A DNA stretch of 64,000 nucleotides from a virus. The position numbers and the translations under genes are program-made. The notes beneath the pieces are model-generated. The model was not told where the DNA came from, made no database searches, and worked only from the letters and a program-made list of their open reading frames with translations. The stretch lies in IMG/VR virus record IMGVR_UViG_3300030333_003061, positions 4,750 to 68,749 of that record. One strand, 5' to 3'. Shown one piece after another: positions 15,764-24,331 of the stretch (positions within the stretch are counted from its first letter, which is position 1; each line of letters opens with the position of its first letter).

Positions 15764-16668
15764 TATATCATCTGTCCTATCATCCATGAGGCTAATACTT
15801 TAGGAGTCATATTACTACTTCTCCATTCAGCCTCTCCTATTACTCTAAGTAATTTAAATTTCATTCCGCTATCTAATTCTCTTTTAATGACTACATCATG
15901 TAGAGATTCACATACATTTTTTATATCTACCGATAAGTATATCATTTCATGCAACTTTGAGAGAGCCAATTCGTATTGTTTATTGAGAATACTATCTAAC
16001 AATTCATTGTAAGGTTCTTGCATTCTTTCTATTTGTATTGATAATGGAGTATTACTGCTAACTGAAGCCTGTAGTTCAGTAATTGCTCTACGCATATCTC
16101 CCTGCACACTACCTATAAACGCATCGAACTGTTCTGATTCAAAATCTGTTATGCCTTCTAATTTCATTATTCTTTCTAATACCCACTTAATCTGGTCATT
16201 AGTTAATCTCTTAAATTGATAGTTTGCACATCTAGATTGTAAAGGATATATGATTTTACTTCTATGATTACATGTAATAATAAATCTGACATTACCACTA
16301 TATCTTTCCATAATACGCTTCAAAGCATTTTGGGCATCTGAGGTCATACCATCCATTTCATCAAGCAATATGATTTTATGGGGTACATTACCTTCTTTCA
16401 TTGTTGTTGCTATATCTTTAATGGTGGTTCTAACTACATCTAATCTTCTATCATCTGATGCATTTATTTCGTGGAAATTAAATCCTTTAGTTTCACCTAA
16501 TATCATATTGGCTAATACACCTGCTGCAGCAGTTTTACCTACTCCTGCGGGGCCATACAATAATAAATTAGGCATTCCTTCTTTCCAATGTTTTGCGTCT
16601 TCAATAAAATTATTCTGTCCCATTATATCTTGTAATTCTTTTGGTCTATACTTCTCTGTCCATAACAT
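15763..16668 (-). CDS. rfcS: Replication factor C small subunit (clamp loader ATPase)
   Basis: 301 residues. WTEKYRPK at the start, Walker A GPAGVGKT near 39-46, the RFC box INASDDRR, Walker B LLDEMDGMT near 104, and the arginine-finger motif SRC in YPLQSRC near 152; a collar domain follows. This is a standard archaeal/eukaryotic RFC small subunit that loads the PCNA-like clamp. ATG at 16668 has GGAGAAAG upstream; the longer frame is within the preceding gene. Confidence 0.9.
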   Translation of the reverse strand: MLWTEKYRPKELQDIMGQNNFIEDAKHWKEGMPNLLLYGPAGVGKTAAAGVLANMILGETKGFNFHEINASDDRRLDVVRTTIKDIATTMKEGNVPHKIILLDEMDGMTSDAQNALKRIMERYSGNVRFIITCNHRSKIIYPLQSRCANYQFKRLTNDQIKWVLERIMKLEGITDFESEQFDAFIGSVQGDMRRAITELQASVSSNTPLSIQIERMQEPYNELLDSILNKQYELALSKLHEMIYLSVDIKNVCESLHDVVIKRELDSGMKFKLLRVIGEAEWRSSNMTPKVLASWMIGQMI

Positions 16669-16939
16669 TTTTCTTTCTCCATAAATTATATCCATTCTTT
16701 TTGTGAGGCATCAATTTAATATCTGGATGTTTTCTACAAAATATAGAAATATTAACTGTACTAAAATGTTGCAGTTTAATCGTTACCCCGTTTCTATTTT
16801 TCATCCCTTTATCTTCCCAAGAATATCTAAGGAAATTCATCATATCATTACTTGTGAAATCTCTTGGCATAAAATCTAAAACATATTCTAATTGTTTCCA
16901 CTTTCTTGAGTTGGTGTTTGATAACCAAGGTCTGCTCAT
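16646..16939 (-). CDS. Hypothetical basic protein, possible winged helix
   Basis: 97 residues, basic. LEYVLDFMPRDFTSNDMMNFLRYSW reads like a helical DNA-binding segment, followed by strands (VTIKLQHFSTVNISIF) and a Lys/Arg/His-rich C-terminus. Lies between the two AAA+ clamp-loader-type genes. Not recognised. Confidence 0.55.
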   Translation of the reverse strand: MSRPWLSNTNSRKWKQLEYVLDFMPRDFTSNDMMNFLRYSWEDKGMKNRNGVTIKLQHFSTVNISIFCRKHPDIKLMPHKKNGYNLWRKKNVMDREV

Positions 16940-16940
16940 A

Positions 16941-17783
16941 TTACCATTCCTCCAATCCTTTGAGTTTAGGTTGTTTCTTTCTTATCTTTCTTTTCTTTTC
17001 CCCAAGATTTAACATTCTTCTTTCTGTATGATTAACTTTTCTTTTAACATATTCAGCAAAGTCTTCGTCTTCTAAAAGTTGTTCTAGAAGATAAGACTCA
17101 TTAGATTTAAGTCCTACTCTTCTACAAATAGAAGGCATCTTAGAATATGCTCTTCTTGAAGGCACTACTACCTTTCTTGAGATTTTGCCGTTATGTGCAT
17201 ATGCTAACAATTCATAGAAATAATCTTGAGACCATTTTCTTTTAACTTTAGAATCAATATATGCTATCTTATTAGGATGCATATTCATAACTAACCATGA
17301 GAGAAATTGTTCATCATATGGCTTATTTAATTTGAGTTTAGTTAAAACTGAATCTCTATCATAATTCTTCAAATAATCATGTAGCATCTCAAATATATTA
17401 ATATCGTAATCAACGGGAGAGTCTGCATTTGCAGCGCGTTCCCCATTCAGACGAAGCAAATAGTTAGTCGTTCCTGCTCTCTTTAATTTACAAAGATTAA
17501 AGATACGCTTCGGAACATCCTTTTGATTCAAAGAAGTCAATATTACTTTACCTCTAAATTGTAGAAGAGTATCTACAATTAAATCTACATTAGGTTTGTA
17601 ATTAACTTCTTCAATAAGAATACCTGTGGTTGGAGGAATACTAAAATTATCCTCTATATCATATTCATCTGCATATCTAACTATGTAGTCATCACCAAGA
17701 AGTTCTAACGCCTTCGTTGTTTTTCCTGTTCCTGGTTTTCCCACTATTAATATTGGTTTATTTATATATTGATTTGTTATCAT
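16941..17783 (-). CDS. AAA+ ATPase, possible RFC large-subunit counterpart
   Basis: 280 residues. Walker A IVGKPGTGKTTKAL near 13-26, Walker B GILIEEVN near 54, sensor KVILTSLNQKDVPKRI near 79. The region near 165 (QFLSWLVMNMHPNKI ... SQDYFYELLAYAHNG) resembles the helical collar segment of RFC subunits, and the C-terminus is very basic. RFC large subunits have such architecture. Encoded two genes upstream of the RFC small subunit. Alternatively a stand-alone viral ATPase. Confidence 0.5.
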   Translation of the reverse strand: MITNQYINKPILIVGKPGTGKTTKALELLGDDYIVRYADEYDIEDNFSIPPTTGILIEEVNYKPNVDLIVDTLLQFRGKVILTSLNQKDVPKRIFNLCKLKRAGTTNYLLRLNGERAANADSPVDYDINIFEMLHDYLKNYDRDSVLTKLKLNKPYDEQFLSWLVMNMHPNKIAYIDSKVKRKWSQDYFYELLAYAHNGKISRKVVVPSRRAYSKMPSICRRVGLKSNESYLLEQLLEDEDFAEYVKRKVNHTERRMLNLGEKKRKIRKKQPKLKGLEEW

Positions 17784-18012
17784 AATCTTTCCTCATGGGT
17801 TTTATTGTCATTATATCTTTATATTTTGCAAGGCACTTAGGGCATTCTATAGATAAGAAAAATACTTTACATTCATTTTCTACACTTATACATGATTGAA
17901 AAACAACTTGTAGAAATCCACATTCTTTACAGCCTTCTTTTAATGTTCTATGGGTTTCATTCTCTAATATCCGAATATCATCAGCATCAGGTAATTCCCA
18001 ATCAGGTAGCAT
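17758..18012 (-). CDS. Zinc-ribbon protein
   Basis: 84 residues. CKECGF near residue 28 and CPKCLAKY near 57, with a third Cys pair partner nearby (SCISVENEC), forming a zinc ribbon. N-terminus acidic. Resembles the small zinc ribbon at 1904-2086 in general layout. Function unknown. Confidence 0.55.
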   Translation of the reverse strand: MLPDWELPDADDIRILENETHRTLKEGCKECGFLQVVFQSCISVENECKVFFLSIECPKCLAKYKDIMTIKPMRKDYDNKSIYK

Positions 18013-18410
18013 TATAATTCACCCTTGATTTCTAATATTTTATCTAAGCCTTCAAGTGTATGGTGTTCTCCAGAATCTATAATCTTAATTACTTCTTTGA
18101 AACTAGGCCAAACATCTTTTGCGTCAGGTAAATTATCTGGAACTAAATTACACAATTTCCATAGATTAACTATACCACCAATACTCAAGATTGGTCTTGG
18201 TCTGCTCTTGTGTTCCTTCTCTTTATAGTTTCCGCTAATTCCTTTTTGTTCTAGGGTTCTATGTAGCCCTAATATAAAATCTTCACTCCCACGAAAATTA
18301 ACTCTTACTCTTACTCTATACCCAATATTTGTATTATTGGCTCTTGATACATGTATCTCTGGCTTAGCCATTGATAACAATATTCCTGTCAGTTGTCCAT
18401 TATTAAACAT
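18012..18410 (-). CDS. LAGLIDADG-like fold protein, catalytic residues unclear
   Basis: 132 residues. The core, GILLSMAKPEIHVSRANN with GYRVRVRVNF and FILGLHRTLEQKGI, then GGIVNLWKLCNLV, follows the helix-strand-strand order of single-copy LAGLIDADG endonucleases. The usual acidic residue at the end of the first helix is replaced, so it may be a non-cutting DNA-binding derivative. Between zinc protein and hypothetical genes, without an intron or intein context. Confidence 0.4.
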   Translation of the reverse strand: MFNNGQLTGILLSMAKPEIHVSRANNTNIGYRVRVRVNFRGSEDFILGLHRTLEQKGISGNYKEKEHKSRPRPILSIGGIVNLWKLCNLVPDNLPDAKDVWPSFKEVIKIIDSGEHHTLEGLDKILEIKGEL

Positions 18411-18756
18411 TAATATCTACCTCTTCTACACTAATAAATTCATTCTTTGCTCTTAATTGCTTAAGACCTTCTGAAATAAAATCTATCCATTCTTCATCTA
18501 TCCCATCTTCAGCATGTGTTTCTTCACCAAAAGGAAATACAAATTTAAATAACCATCCTCTTTGTGTATCTAATGCTCTGGCTTTTTCTTCATCTATTTC
18601 TTCTGCTAATATCTTAACTGGATTAGCAAATATTTCTACACCCGCCTGTAATACTTCTAAATCTCTAGCACCCGGTTGTCCATAAAACATAAACGAAAAG
18701 ACTTTTACTTTAGGCCAATATCTTAATACCTGTTCTAGCGTCATATCATAACTCAT
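18403..18756 (-). CDS. Hypothetical acidic protein
   Basis: 117 residues, acidic, with FSFMFYGQPGARDLEVL near residue 20 and LAEEIDEEKARALD near 51. Not recognised. Stop overlaps the next start and start overlaps the histone-fold gene end (ATGA), so it is in the same coupled series. Confidence 0.55.
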   Translation of the reverse strand: MSYDMTLEQVLRYWPKVKVFSFMFYGQPGARDLEVLQAGVEIFANPVKILAEEIDEEKARALDTQRGWLFKFVFPFGEETHAEDGIDEEWIDFISEGLKQLRAKNEFISVEEVDINV

Positions 18757-19211
18757 TGATTACCTCTCTCCTTTAGATATTGTTTGTAATCTTTAGCCCA
18801 TTCTCTATTATCTTCCCAATAACCTGATTGATTTCCTAAATCAGTATTTGGAGGCCAATGAGCCGCAGTTATTCTTTCATCGCCTCTCATTCTAGCATTA
18901 TCTTCTGCTTCTAAGGCCGCATTACTAACTAAAGTTTCCAACCATTCAGCAACATAATAAGCCAAATCGTGAGATGTAGGTAAATCCACTTCTTCTTTAA
19001 TGAGTTTCATAAAGTGAAAACGAGTCATACGCTTTCTATTGACGGGTGGGGGATTTGGAACAATTAAGTTTCCTTTTTCATCGAGATACGGAACCAATTT
19101 TGCATCCATCTTTCTGAATCTGCCCCTAGTTTCATCCCCAACCTTCTTCAAATACGCCACGCCATGCTCTATTTTAATACACATATAAGGTAGATGTTCT
19201 AATAGGGTCAT
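18753..19211 (-). CDS. Histone-fold-like protein
   Basis: 152 residues. Residues about 62-118 read as a histone fold: helix 1 TRFHFMKLIKEEV, loop 1 DLPTS, a long helix 2 from HDLAYYVAEWL to LEAEDNARMRG, loop 2 DERIT and helix 3 AAHW. Loop 2 plus helix 3 correspond to the R-K-T-x-x-A-x-D of archaeal histones. N- and C-terminal extensions are longer than in archaeal histones (66-70 residues). It could package or bend viral DNA, or act as a transcription-factor subunit. ATG after GAGGGT chosen; a GTG at 19229 is an alternative. Confidence 0.5.
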   Translation of the reverse strand: MTLLEHLPYMCIKIEHGVAYLKKVGDETRGRFRKMDAKLVPYLDEKGNLIVPNPPPVNRKRMTRFHFMKLIKEEVDLPTSHDLAYYVAEWLETLVSNAALEAEDNARMRGDERITAAHWPPNTDLGNQSGYWEDNREWAKDYKQYLKERGNQ

Positions 19212-19229
19212 TTTACCCTCTTCTATCAC

Positions 19230-20771
19230 TTATATCATCTCCATGAGGTTATCCAGCGTATCAATATCGGCAGGGTATTTGTCGCGTCTAATTCTCACGC
19301 ATCGAGGGAATCTAAGTCCAATGTTCCCATCAGCGTCATTAGTCACCAAATCACAAGTCACTTCTAAAACTACGCGAGGCAAGAAATAGTAAGTATCTCC
19401 TTCATAATAATCTACATTCTTTCTAAGTTCTAAAGTCAACGAATCTAAATCCATGTCAGAAAAGCCTGTTCCGACTTTACCAACACTAACATATTTATCA
19501 CCATCTTTTACTGAGATACCATAGGTTCCATATACATTGCCTCTTTTGCCTTCACCATACTTTGCAGATGTAATTACTACATCAACAGAGATACGAGGAG
19601 GTTTATATTTTAACCATCCTTTACTTCTCTTTCCAGGTTGATAGGCCATATCAGAATCTTTAATCATAATTCCTTCAAATCCTCTATCAATTGCTATGTT
19701 ATATGCTGATTGAATTGTGCCGTTATCAAATCGTTCTGCTCGAAAGTCAGGATAAACTGCACTATCTAAATACTCTACTCTTGTTGATAGTGGTTCATCT
19801 AATACTTCTGTTTCATTCCATTTTAATACATCAAATACTACCATGTATACAGGGCATTCTTCTACTGCTTTAGCCTTATCCTTTTTGTGAACTCTTTTAC
19901 CTAACAATTTATGCTCGGCAGGAGAACCGTCTGGATTAACAGGATAGATTTCTGTATCATAAACACCACTAACCTTAAAAACTTCATCGTTTAAAATCAA
20001 TTCAACAATATCAGGATATTGCTCGGTCACAATTTTACCCTTTCTGTTGAAGATAATTACATTATTCTTTACATCATCCCAATGAATTTGGTATCTATTC
20101 CCATCATATTTAATATCAACAATATAATTAGTTGGTCTTTCTTTACCCTTTCGGGCCTTAGCCAACATAGGATTAACAAATTGACCATGCGTTAATTTAC
20201 ATTCAGGCGGAACTCCCATTTCTAAAGAACCACATATTTCTGATGCAGAATTATAATCATAATACTTTTCAATATTACTATCACGGTAATATAATTTCAT
20301 TGCCTTTAGTGGAACCTTATTGTTCACTCCATTTCTTGGTTTATGTAGCCAATATCTAAGGAACCATTTCTTTTCTCTAGCACTCATTTTGTTAAGTGAT
20401 TCAGAAAATAAAGTATAAGCATCACTATTTAATCTGCTACAGTCTAATCGAAGTAATGATAAAAATTCAAGTAAAGTAATATCAGAATCTTTTTCATTTC
20501 CTGCATCTAACTCCTTGACTCCTTCTCCAATATCTCCCCATATACTTGTATAGGTTTCTATCTCATCATCAAATACACCAAGAGCATTAGCAATCCATGT
20601 TGTTGCTCTTTTACTACCAATATTATTAATAGGATATTCTTGAGATAAAATTAAAATGAGTGATTCTCTACTATCAAATGTAGACATAGATTCAGATATT
20701 GTTTTAGCCTTCATCGTGGGCGTTTGGTTTTCTAAAACCTCACACATACGAGCAAACTTTGCTAGAGTCAT
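19230..20771 (-). CDS. lig: ATP-dependent DNA ligase (archaeal LigI type)
   Basis: 513 residues. Adenylation motif I IKYDGNR (Lys221), GKIVTEQYPDI near 250, motif IV FEGIMIKDSDMAY near 365, motif V GWLKYKP near 387, and an OB-fold C-terminus ending with RFPRCVRIR. The helical N-terminal 190 residues correspond to the DNA-binding domain. Joins Okazaki fragments in partnership with the clamp. GGAG lies before the ATG. Confidence 0.9.
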   Translation of the reverse strand: MTLAKFARMCEVLENQTPTMKAKTISESMSTFDSRESLILILSQEYPINNIGSKRATTWIANALGVFDDEIETYTSIWGDIGEGVKELDAGNEKDSDITLLEFLSLLRLDCSRLNSDAYTLFSESLNKMSAREKKWFLRYWLHKPRNGVNNKVPLKAMKLYYRDSNIEKYYDYNSASEICGSLEMGVPPECKLTHGQFVNPMLAKARKGKERPTNYIVDIKYDGNRYQIHWDDVKNNVIIFNRKGKIVTEQYPDIVELILNDEVFKVSGVYDTEIYPVNPDGSPAEHKLLGKRVHKKDKAKAVEECPVYMVVFDVLKWNETEVLDEPLSTRVEYLDSAVYPDFRAERFDNGTIQSAYNIAIDRGFEGIMIKDSDMAYQPGKRSKGWLKYKPPRISVDVVITSAKYGEGKRGNVYGTYGISVKDGDKYVSVGKVGTGFSDMDLDSLTLELRKNVDYYEGDTYYFLPRVVLEVTCDLVTNDADGNIGLRFPRCVRIRRDKYPADIDTLDNLMEMI

Positions 20772-20938
20772 TATGAACTCTCCATTATCTTTTTCATCAT
20801 TTCTTCTGCTTTATTCTTCTTGAAATCTCGCAAACATTTAACTACACAAGGAAAGCAAAAACTTTCACTAAATGGTATATCTTTATTATCTATGGTTAAT
20901 AGTTGTTCTTTATCTTTATTACATCTAAAACATTTCAT
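20771..20938 (-). CDS. 55-residue zinc-binding protein
   Basis: CFRCNKD at residue 3 and CFPCVVKCLRDF near 28-35 supply at least four Cys for a zinc ribbon. Helical Lys/Glu-rich C-terminus. TAA overlaps the ligase ATG. Too short for standard gene callers but strongly patterned. Confidence 0.5.
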   Translation of the reverse strand: MKCFRCNKDKEQLLTIDNKDIPFSESFCFPCVVKCLRDFKKNKAEEMMKKIMESS

Positions 20939-20940
20939 AT

Positions 20941-21186
20941 TTATTCCTCTTCTGTTCTCATATTATCTCTTCCAAACATAACATTAATAAATGCTTCTTT
21001 GACATTCCCAGAAGAGATTTTTCTTTCGTTGTTGTTTGCATATATATATGCAGTTTCTTTAGATAATCTTTCTAAAAAGATTTCTACACAATTAGCCATT
21101 GTCATATATACTTCTGGCTTAACGAATGTTCCTTCATCAAGTTCATTCTTCAATTTCATCTTCATTAAATTCTTGCTTATCTTCAT
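20941..21186 (-). CDS. Archaeal histone-like protein
   Basis: 81 residues, close to archaeal histone length. After a short basic N-terminus, loop 1 VKPEV, long helix 2 (YMTMANCVEIFLERLSKETA and on), loop 2 NNERKIS and helix 3 GNVKEAFINVM follow the histone fold in order. GGTGAT before the ATG at 21186. With the histone-fold protein two genes downstream, it could form a viral heterodimer that coats viral DNA or modifies host chromatin. Confidence 0.55.
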   Translation of the reverse strand: MKISKNLMKMKLKNELDEGTFVKPEVYMTMANCVEIFLERLSKETAYIYANNNERKISSGNVKEAFINVMFGRDNMRTEEE

Positions 21187-21391
21187 TTTTATCACCAATT
21201 ATTTTAGTAAGTGCTCGATGTAATATCTTTGCTTCATCCATATTACATCTAAACCCTTTACCTGTGGGTTTACCATTATCCCACCATCTTATATCTAAGA
21301 CATCTGTTTTCCAAAATACTAGAGTTTTTATTATCGCTTCTTTATTCGCATCTCTAGGTATTCTAGCCCATATTTTTTCTTCATCTGTCAT
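21143..21391 (-). CDS. PC4-like single-strand-binding/transcription cofactor candidate
   Basis: 82 residues. Core VLDIRWWDNGKPTGKGFRCNMDEAKILHRAL matches the PC4/Sub1 pattern of V-D-I-R-x-(W/Y) ... P-x-x-K-G-(I/F)-x-L ... and a final helix. PC4 proteins bind single-stranded DNA and RNA polymerase-linked complexes. Acidic tail ends in EIEE. Sits beside a histone-fold gene, suggesting a chromatin/transcription group. Confidence 0.45.
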   Translation of the reverse strand: MTDEEKIWARIPRDANKEAIIKTLVFWKTDVLDIRWWDNGKPTGKGFRCNMDEAKILHRALTKIIGDKNEDKQEFNEDEIEE

Positions 21392-21800
21392 ATTCTAACT
21401 CCTTCCTAAATAAATCTAATTCTTTAGAATTATAGAAGTATTTAGGCGGAGCGAATTCATCAAGCCTATTTGCTATCCAAACCGCCCCACCTAAACTACT
21501 TACTTGGACAATTTCATATTGCCCAATTTGCCCATCAATAACTTCTTTCGTTTCTATTTCTGGGACTAAACCATATAGTTTAGTTAATTCAGAACTAACG
21601 GCACTCATATTATCTGCAACATATTTGATAATGTGTGCTCGTTGAATTGGAATCTTAGCAGCAACTGTTATGTTTATTTTACCTGTAAACTCACAGGCTA
21701 CGCAACCATTACCTCTTTTGCCTTCTTCTACACTACAAACAGGGCAGGGTATTTCAGCAGGTAATGGTGCTGGAAACTTAACAGTTATCTGTTTGCTCAT
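21381..21800 (-). CDS. Protein with a DnaJ-type zinc motif
   Basis: 139 residues. CPVCSVEEGKRGNGCVACEFTG near residue 19 is a Cys4 knuckle of the CxxC...CxxC type as seen in DnaJ-like zinc regions; the remainder is a mixed fold with EIPIQRAHIIKYVADNMS. Not otherwise recognised. Confidence 0.55.
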   Translation of the reverse strand: MSKQITVKFPAPLPAEIPCPVCSVEEGKRGNGCVACEFTGKINITVAAKIPIQRAHIIKYVADNMSAVSSELTKLYGLVPEIETKEVIDGQIGQYEIVQVSSLGGAVWIANRLDEFAPPKYFYNSKELDLFRKELEYDR

Positions 21801-22240
21801 CTTCCATTCACCGTTCTGTAAATTACTGTATAATTAACAGTAATATCATATGGGAAAGTAGGGAAATATACTTCTGCCGTTCCATAATTTGGCGCAGTTC
21901 CACTACTAAACAACATCCCATTTTGGCTAATATAGCCATCGTTCTCAAAGGTGTAATTATTGAATATTACAGTATTATTTACTATCTCAAAACTTAAATG
22001 AGTAGCAGTATAATTAAAACTAGAGACCTCCAACCATGTTGTATTAGTTCCTAATACTATTGTTTCATAGGTTGAATTGTTTTCATCTCCAACTATAATT
22101 GTAAACACACTATTAAGTGTTGTCCATTCATTTATTACTTCTTCATCATCACCAATAATAGGTGGTTCGGGTATAGCGTCAGCACAACCCGCCATTAAAC
22201 TTGCTACTATTAATAGCACCATTGTCTTATTTACTTGCAT
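21797..22240 (-). CDS. Secreted lipoprotein, N-glycosylation-rich
   Basis: 147 residues. Signal peptide MVLLIVASLMAGCADA with lipobox LMAGC (Cys near residue 19), then a Ser/Thr/Asn-rich beta protein containing many N-x-S/T sequons. It should be exported and anchored by a lipid at the host surface. In archaeal viruses, such proteins may serve superinfection exclusion or receptor roles; an early, cell-surface role is inferred from its location. Confidence 0.65.
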   Translation of the reverse strand: MQVNKTMVLLIVASLMAGCADAIPEPPIIGDDEEVINEWTTLNSVFTIIVGDENNSTYETIVLGTNTTWLEVSSFNYTATHLSFEIVNNTVIFNNYTFENDGYISQNGMLFSSGTAPNYGTAEVYFPTFPYDITVNYTVIYRTVNGR

Positions 22241-22308
22241 TGTTTTTCCTCCAATCTACAATTCTTTATGTGTTCTCTCCAAGGAATAATTTCATCATGA
22301 ATACTCAT
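22231..22308 (-). CDS. 25-residue hypothetical peptide
   Basis: MSIHDEIIPWREHIKNCRLEE and a CK end. ATG overlaps the JAMM gene stop (ATGA). Its last codons carry the GGAGG ribosome site of the lipoprotein. Could be a coupling leader. Confidence 0.35.
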   Translation of the reverse strand: MSIHDEIIPWREHIKNCRLEEKQCK

Positions 22309-22748
22309 TCTTCTTCATCCTCTTTAACCCACATAAATTGACTAAATTCTTGAAAGTGTTCACCGTTTGGCCCCACTCTAAAGAATATAGACATTTCTTC
22401 ATTGTTACCAATGACTGTTGCCTTATCTAAGTATCGTTCCCACATACCAATTGTTCTTAAATCCGTTCCACTAAAATAAGCAGAACCAAATGGATGAGTG
22501 TGAATCCACTCTTTCAAAGGAAGTTTCATTCCTGGTAATTGGTCTTCTTGACCTTCAAAAGATACAAAACCAGGAGTTCCGACACTAATGAATAATTTAT
22601 CATTATTATCAATTACTACTTGAACTTCTCTCGGTTTATCAAAGGCTTCTTGAGACATTTCCCAAATCTTAGAATGGAAAAATATATTCCAATCATGCCC
22701 ATAAGATTCTTCAATTTGTTCTTTCCAGTCATCTATCTTAATTTGCAT
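22305..22748 (-). CDS. JAB1/MPN (JAMM) metalloprotease, deubiquitinase-like
   Basis: 147 residues. WIHTHPFGSAYFSGTDL near residues 81-97 gives H-x-H-x7-S-x2-D, the full JAMM zinc site (His83, His85, Asp96, with Ser93). The fold otherwise fits the MPN core. JAMM enzymes cleave after ubiquitin-like Gly-Gly ends. Start taken at ATG with GGGTGAT upstream (22748); two Met further upstream at 22766/22763 are alternatives. With the E1-like gene about 1 kb upstream and a GG-Y small protein at 30106 it suggests a ubiquitin-like system. Confidence 0.8.
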   Translation of the reverse strand: MQIKIDDWKEQIEESYGHDWNIFFHSKIWEMSQEAFDKPREVQVVIDNNDKLFISVGTPGFVSFEGQEDQLPGMKLPLKEWIHTHPFGSAYFSGTDLRTIGMWERYLDKATVIGNNEEMSIFFRVGPNGEHFQEFSQFMWVKEDEEE

Positions 22749-22762
22749 TTCGCTATCACCCA

Positions 22763-23089
22763 TCATTGTATTGACCACCAATATCCAATTATCATTGCAC
22801 CTATTAATACACAGGTAGTAATTACCCAATCAACTTTTGATGCCATTTCTGTTTCAGGAAAAGGTTCGCTCTGATAAGGTATATCTTCTACGATATCATC
22901 TTCAATAATATCAAAGATTGTTTCTGGCCACTTTTGACCTGTATGACTTCGATATTTACTTCTAACTGAGGGAACTGTTCTATTTTCCCATCCTGTCGCT
23001 ATCATCTTCTCAGATGTTTCTTCTAAGGAAAAGCCCTTTTCAGCACACATTTCCATATATTCTACTTGTTCTTCTGTCCATTTACTCAT
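22763..23089 (-). CDS. Myb/SANT-like protein with C-terminal membrane helix
   Basis: 108 residues. KWTEEQVEYMEMCAEKGFSLEETSEKMIATGW near the start is a Myb/SANT or homeodomain-like helical unit. The C-terminal VDWVITTCVLIGAMIIGYWW is a membrane anchor. A membrane-tethered DNA-binding protein could attach viral DNA to the membrane. Related in its N-terminus to the next gene upstream. Confidence 0.6.
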   Translation of the reverse strand: MSKWTEEQVEYMEMCAEKGFSLEETSEKMIATGWENRTVPSVRSKYRSHTGQKWPETIFDIIEDDIVEDIPYQSEPFPETEMASKVDWVITTCVLIGAMIIGYWWSIQ

Positions 23090-23759
23090 ATAGTTCACCT
23101 TTCAATTTATTTATTTTTGCTCTTATTTTTGCATTTCTTTTTGCTTGTTTTCTTTCCTTTCTGTTTTTAAGGAATATGTATAGTTTATCCAGCCATGTTA
23201 ATTTAGTTTCGCCAGGGATAATTTTCACGATTGAATTATTTATCAACGCTGTATGTAAATCAGGGTTATACTTTCTTAATCTAGCAAGACGGGTATGACA
23301 GCCTTTAACTGACCTACCTAAGTGGTTTGCTACTTTAGTTTGAACTTCTTCATCGGCTGTCCATTGAGCCACTAAATACTGTTCATCTGCTGTTGTCCAT
23401 GATTTACCAGAATTTCTGGGTCTTGGCATATTTGACTTTAATGAGAAACTTGCTGCTTCATGGCCTTCTACTATAGTACCATCTACTTCGGTTTCTTCTT
23501 CTAATTCATCAAAGTTAATTATTCCTTCACCATCTAGTGGATTAAATTTAATACCCACAGGAATACCTGTAGTTCTATTCTTTCTAGTTAATCCGTATTC
23601 TTTTAGGATTAAATGTTTTTGTCCATGAACTGCACTCGCAGTTCGCTTATTATCGAATTTTTCATTTAGTAGTTTTACTACTTCATGAACATCCATTCCT
23701 TCTTCTAAAGCAAGATTCATCATGTAATCTTTTTCTTTCTTAGTCCATCTTACAGTCAT
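23082..23759 (-). CDS. Two-domain Myb/SANT-like DNA-binding protein
   Basis: 225 residues. First unit RWTKKEKDYMMNLALEEGMDVHEVV near residue 4, second SWTTADEQYLVAQWTADEEVQTKVANHLG near 120, both Myb-type helix triples with conserved Trp. Basic C-terminus RKQAKRNAKIRAKINKLKG. Probably a transcription regulator of viral genes. Related small proteins at 22763 and 34643. Confidence 0.65.
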   Translation of the reverse strand: MTVRWTKKEKDYMMNLALEEGMDVHEVVKLLNEKFDNKRTASAVHGQKHLILKEYGLTRKNRTTGIPVGIKFNPLDGEGIINFDELEEETEVDGTIVEGHEAASFSLKSNMPRPRNSGKSWTTADEQYLVAQWTADEEVQTKVANHLGRSVKGCHTRLARLRKYNPDLHTALINNSIVKIIPGETKLTWLDKLYIFLKNRKERKQAKRNAKIRAKINKLKGELYE

Positions 23760-24331
23760 ATATTAATCACCATTTTGTCTTTAATTTGTTCCCCATTATT
23801 CCATCTTTGCACCCATTGCGCTCCAATCCCTGCTATTGCAACATGAGTGAAATGTAAGTCTTTCTTATCTAATGTATCATTAAATGCTTCACCTTGACAA
23901 GAGAATGAACCTTCTGGCCCACTTAGAAAGGTATCACATAGTTTTGGGTCAGCCAAATAACTAATCAAAGCACCATTTCTCCCTTGCGCTCTTAAGTCAA
24001 GCCATTGCGCTTTACAGTTAGATTGAAAGCCTTGCCTATAAACAAGTCGTCTCACATCTAAATTGTCGGCGCAACAAATAATTAAATCATACCCATTAAG
24101 TTGTTTGTCAGTGAGAATGGGATAAGGCAATCTCGTACAAGGATAAGACAATTCCAAACTATTGACCTTTGCTGCACCTAATTGATGCATTCCAAAGTTC
24201 TGATACGATACATTCTTTTCCTCTACAATATCTGGGTCTGCTATTGTAATATCATAGTTATCCGTCTTTAATAGTAAAGGGGTTAAATAACTACCTATAC
24301 CACCTACTCCTATAATCAAGATTCTGCGCAT
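23756..24331 (-). CDS. ThiF/MoeB/E1-like adenylating enzyme
   Basis: 191 residues. GVGGIGSYLTPLL near 8-20 is the nucleotide-binding loop; ITIADPDIVEEKNVSYQN near 30 contains the Asp and Asn of the E1 motif; LIICCADNLDVRRLVYRQG near 88 matches the D-x-x-x-x-R helix region. Such enzymes activate the C-terminal glycine of ubiquitin-like proteins. Shorter than MoeB (around 250) and without a zinc CxxC pair. In the same block as the JAMM protease. AGGAGAGG lies before the ATG. Confidence 0.75.
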   Translation of the reverse strand: MRRILIIGVGGIGSYLTPLLLKTDNYDITIADPDIVEEKNVSYQNFGMHQLGAAKVNSLELSYPCTRLPYPILTDKQLNGYDLIICCADNLDVRRLVYRQGFQSNCKAQWLDLRAQGRNGALISYLADPKLCDTFLSGPEGSFSCQGEAFNDTLDKKDLHFTHVAIAGIGAQWVQRWNNGEQIKDKMVINI

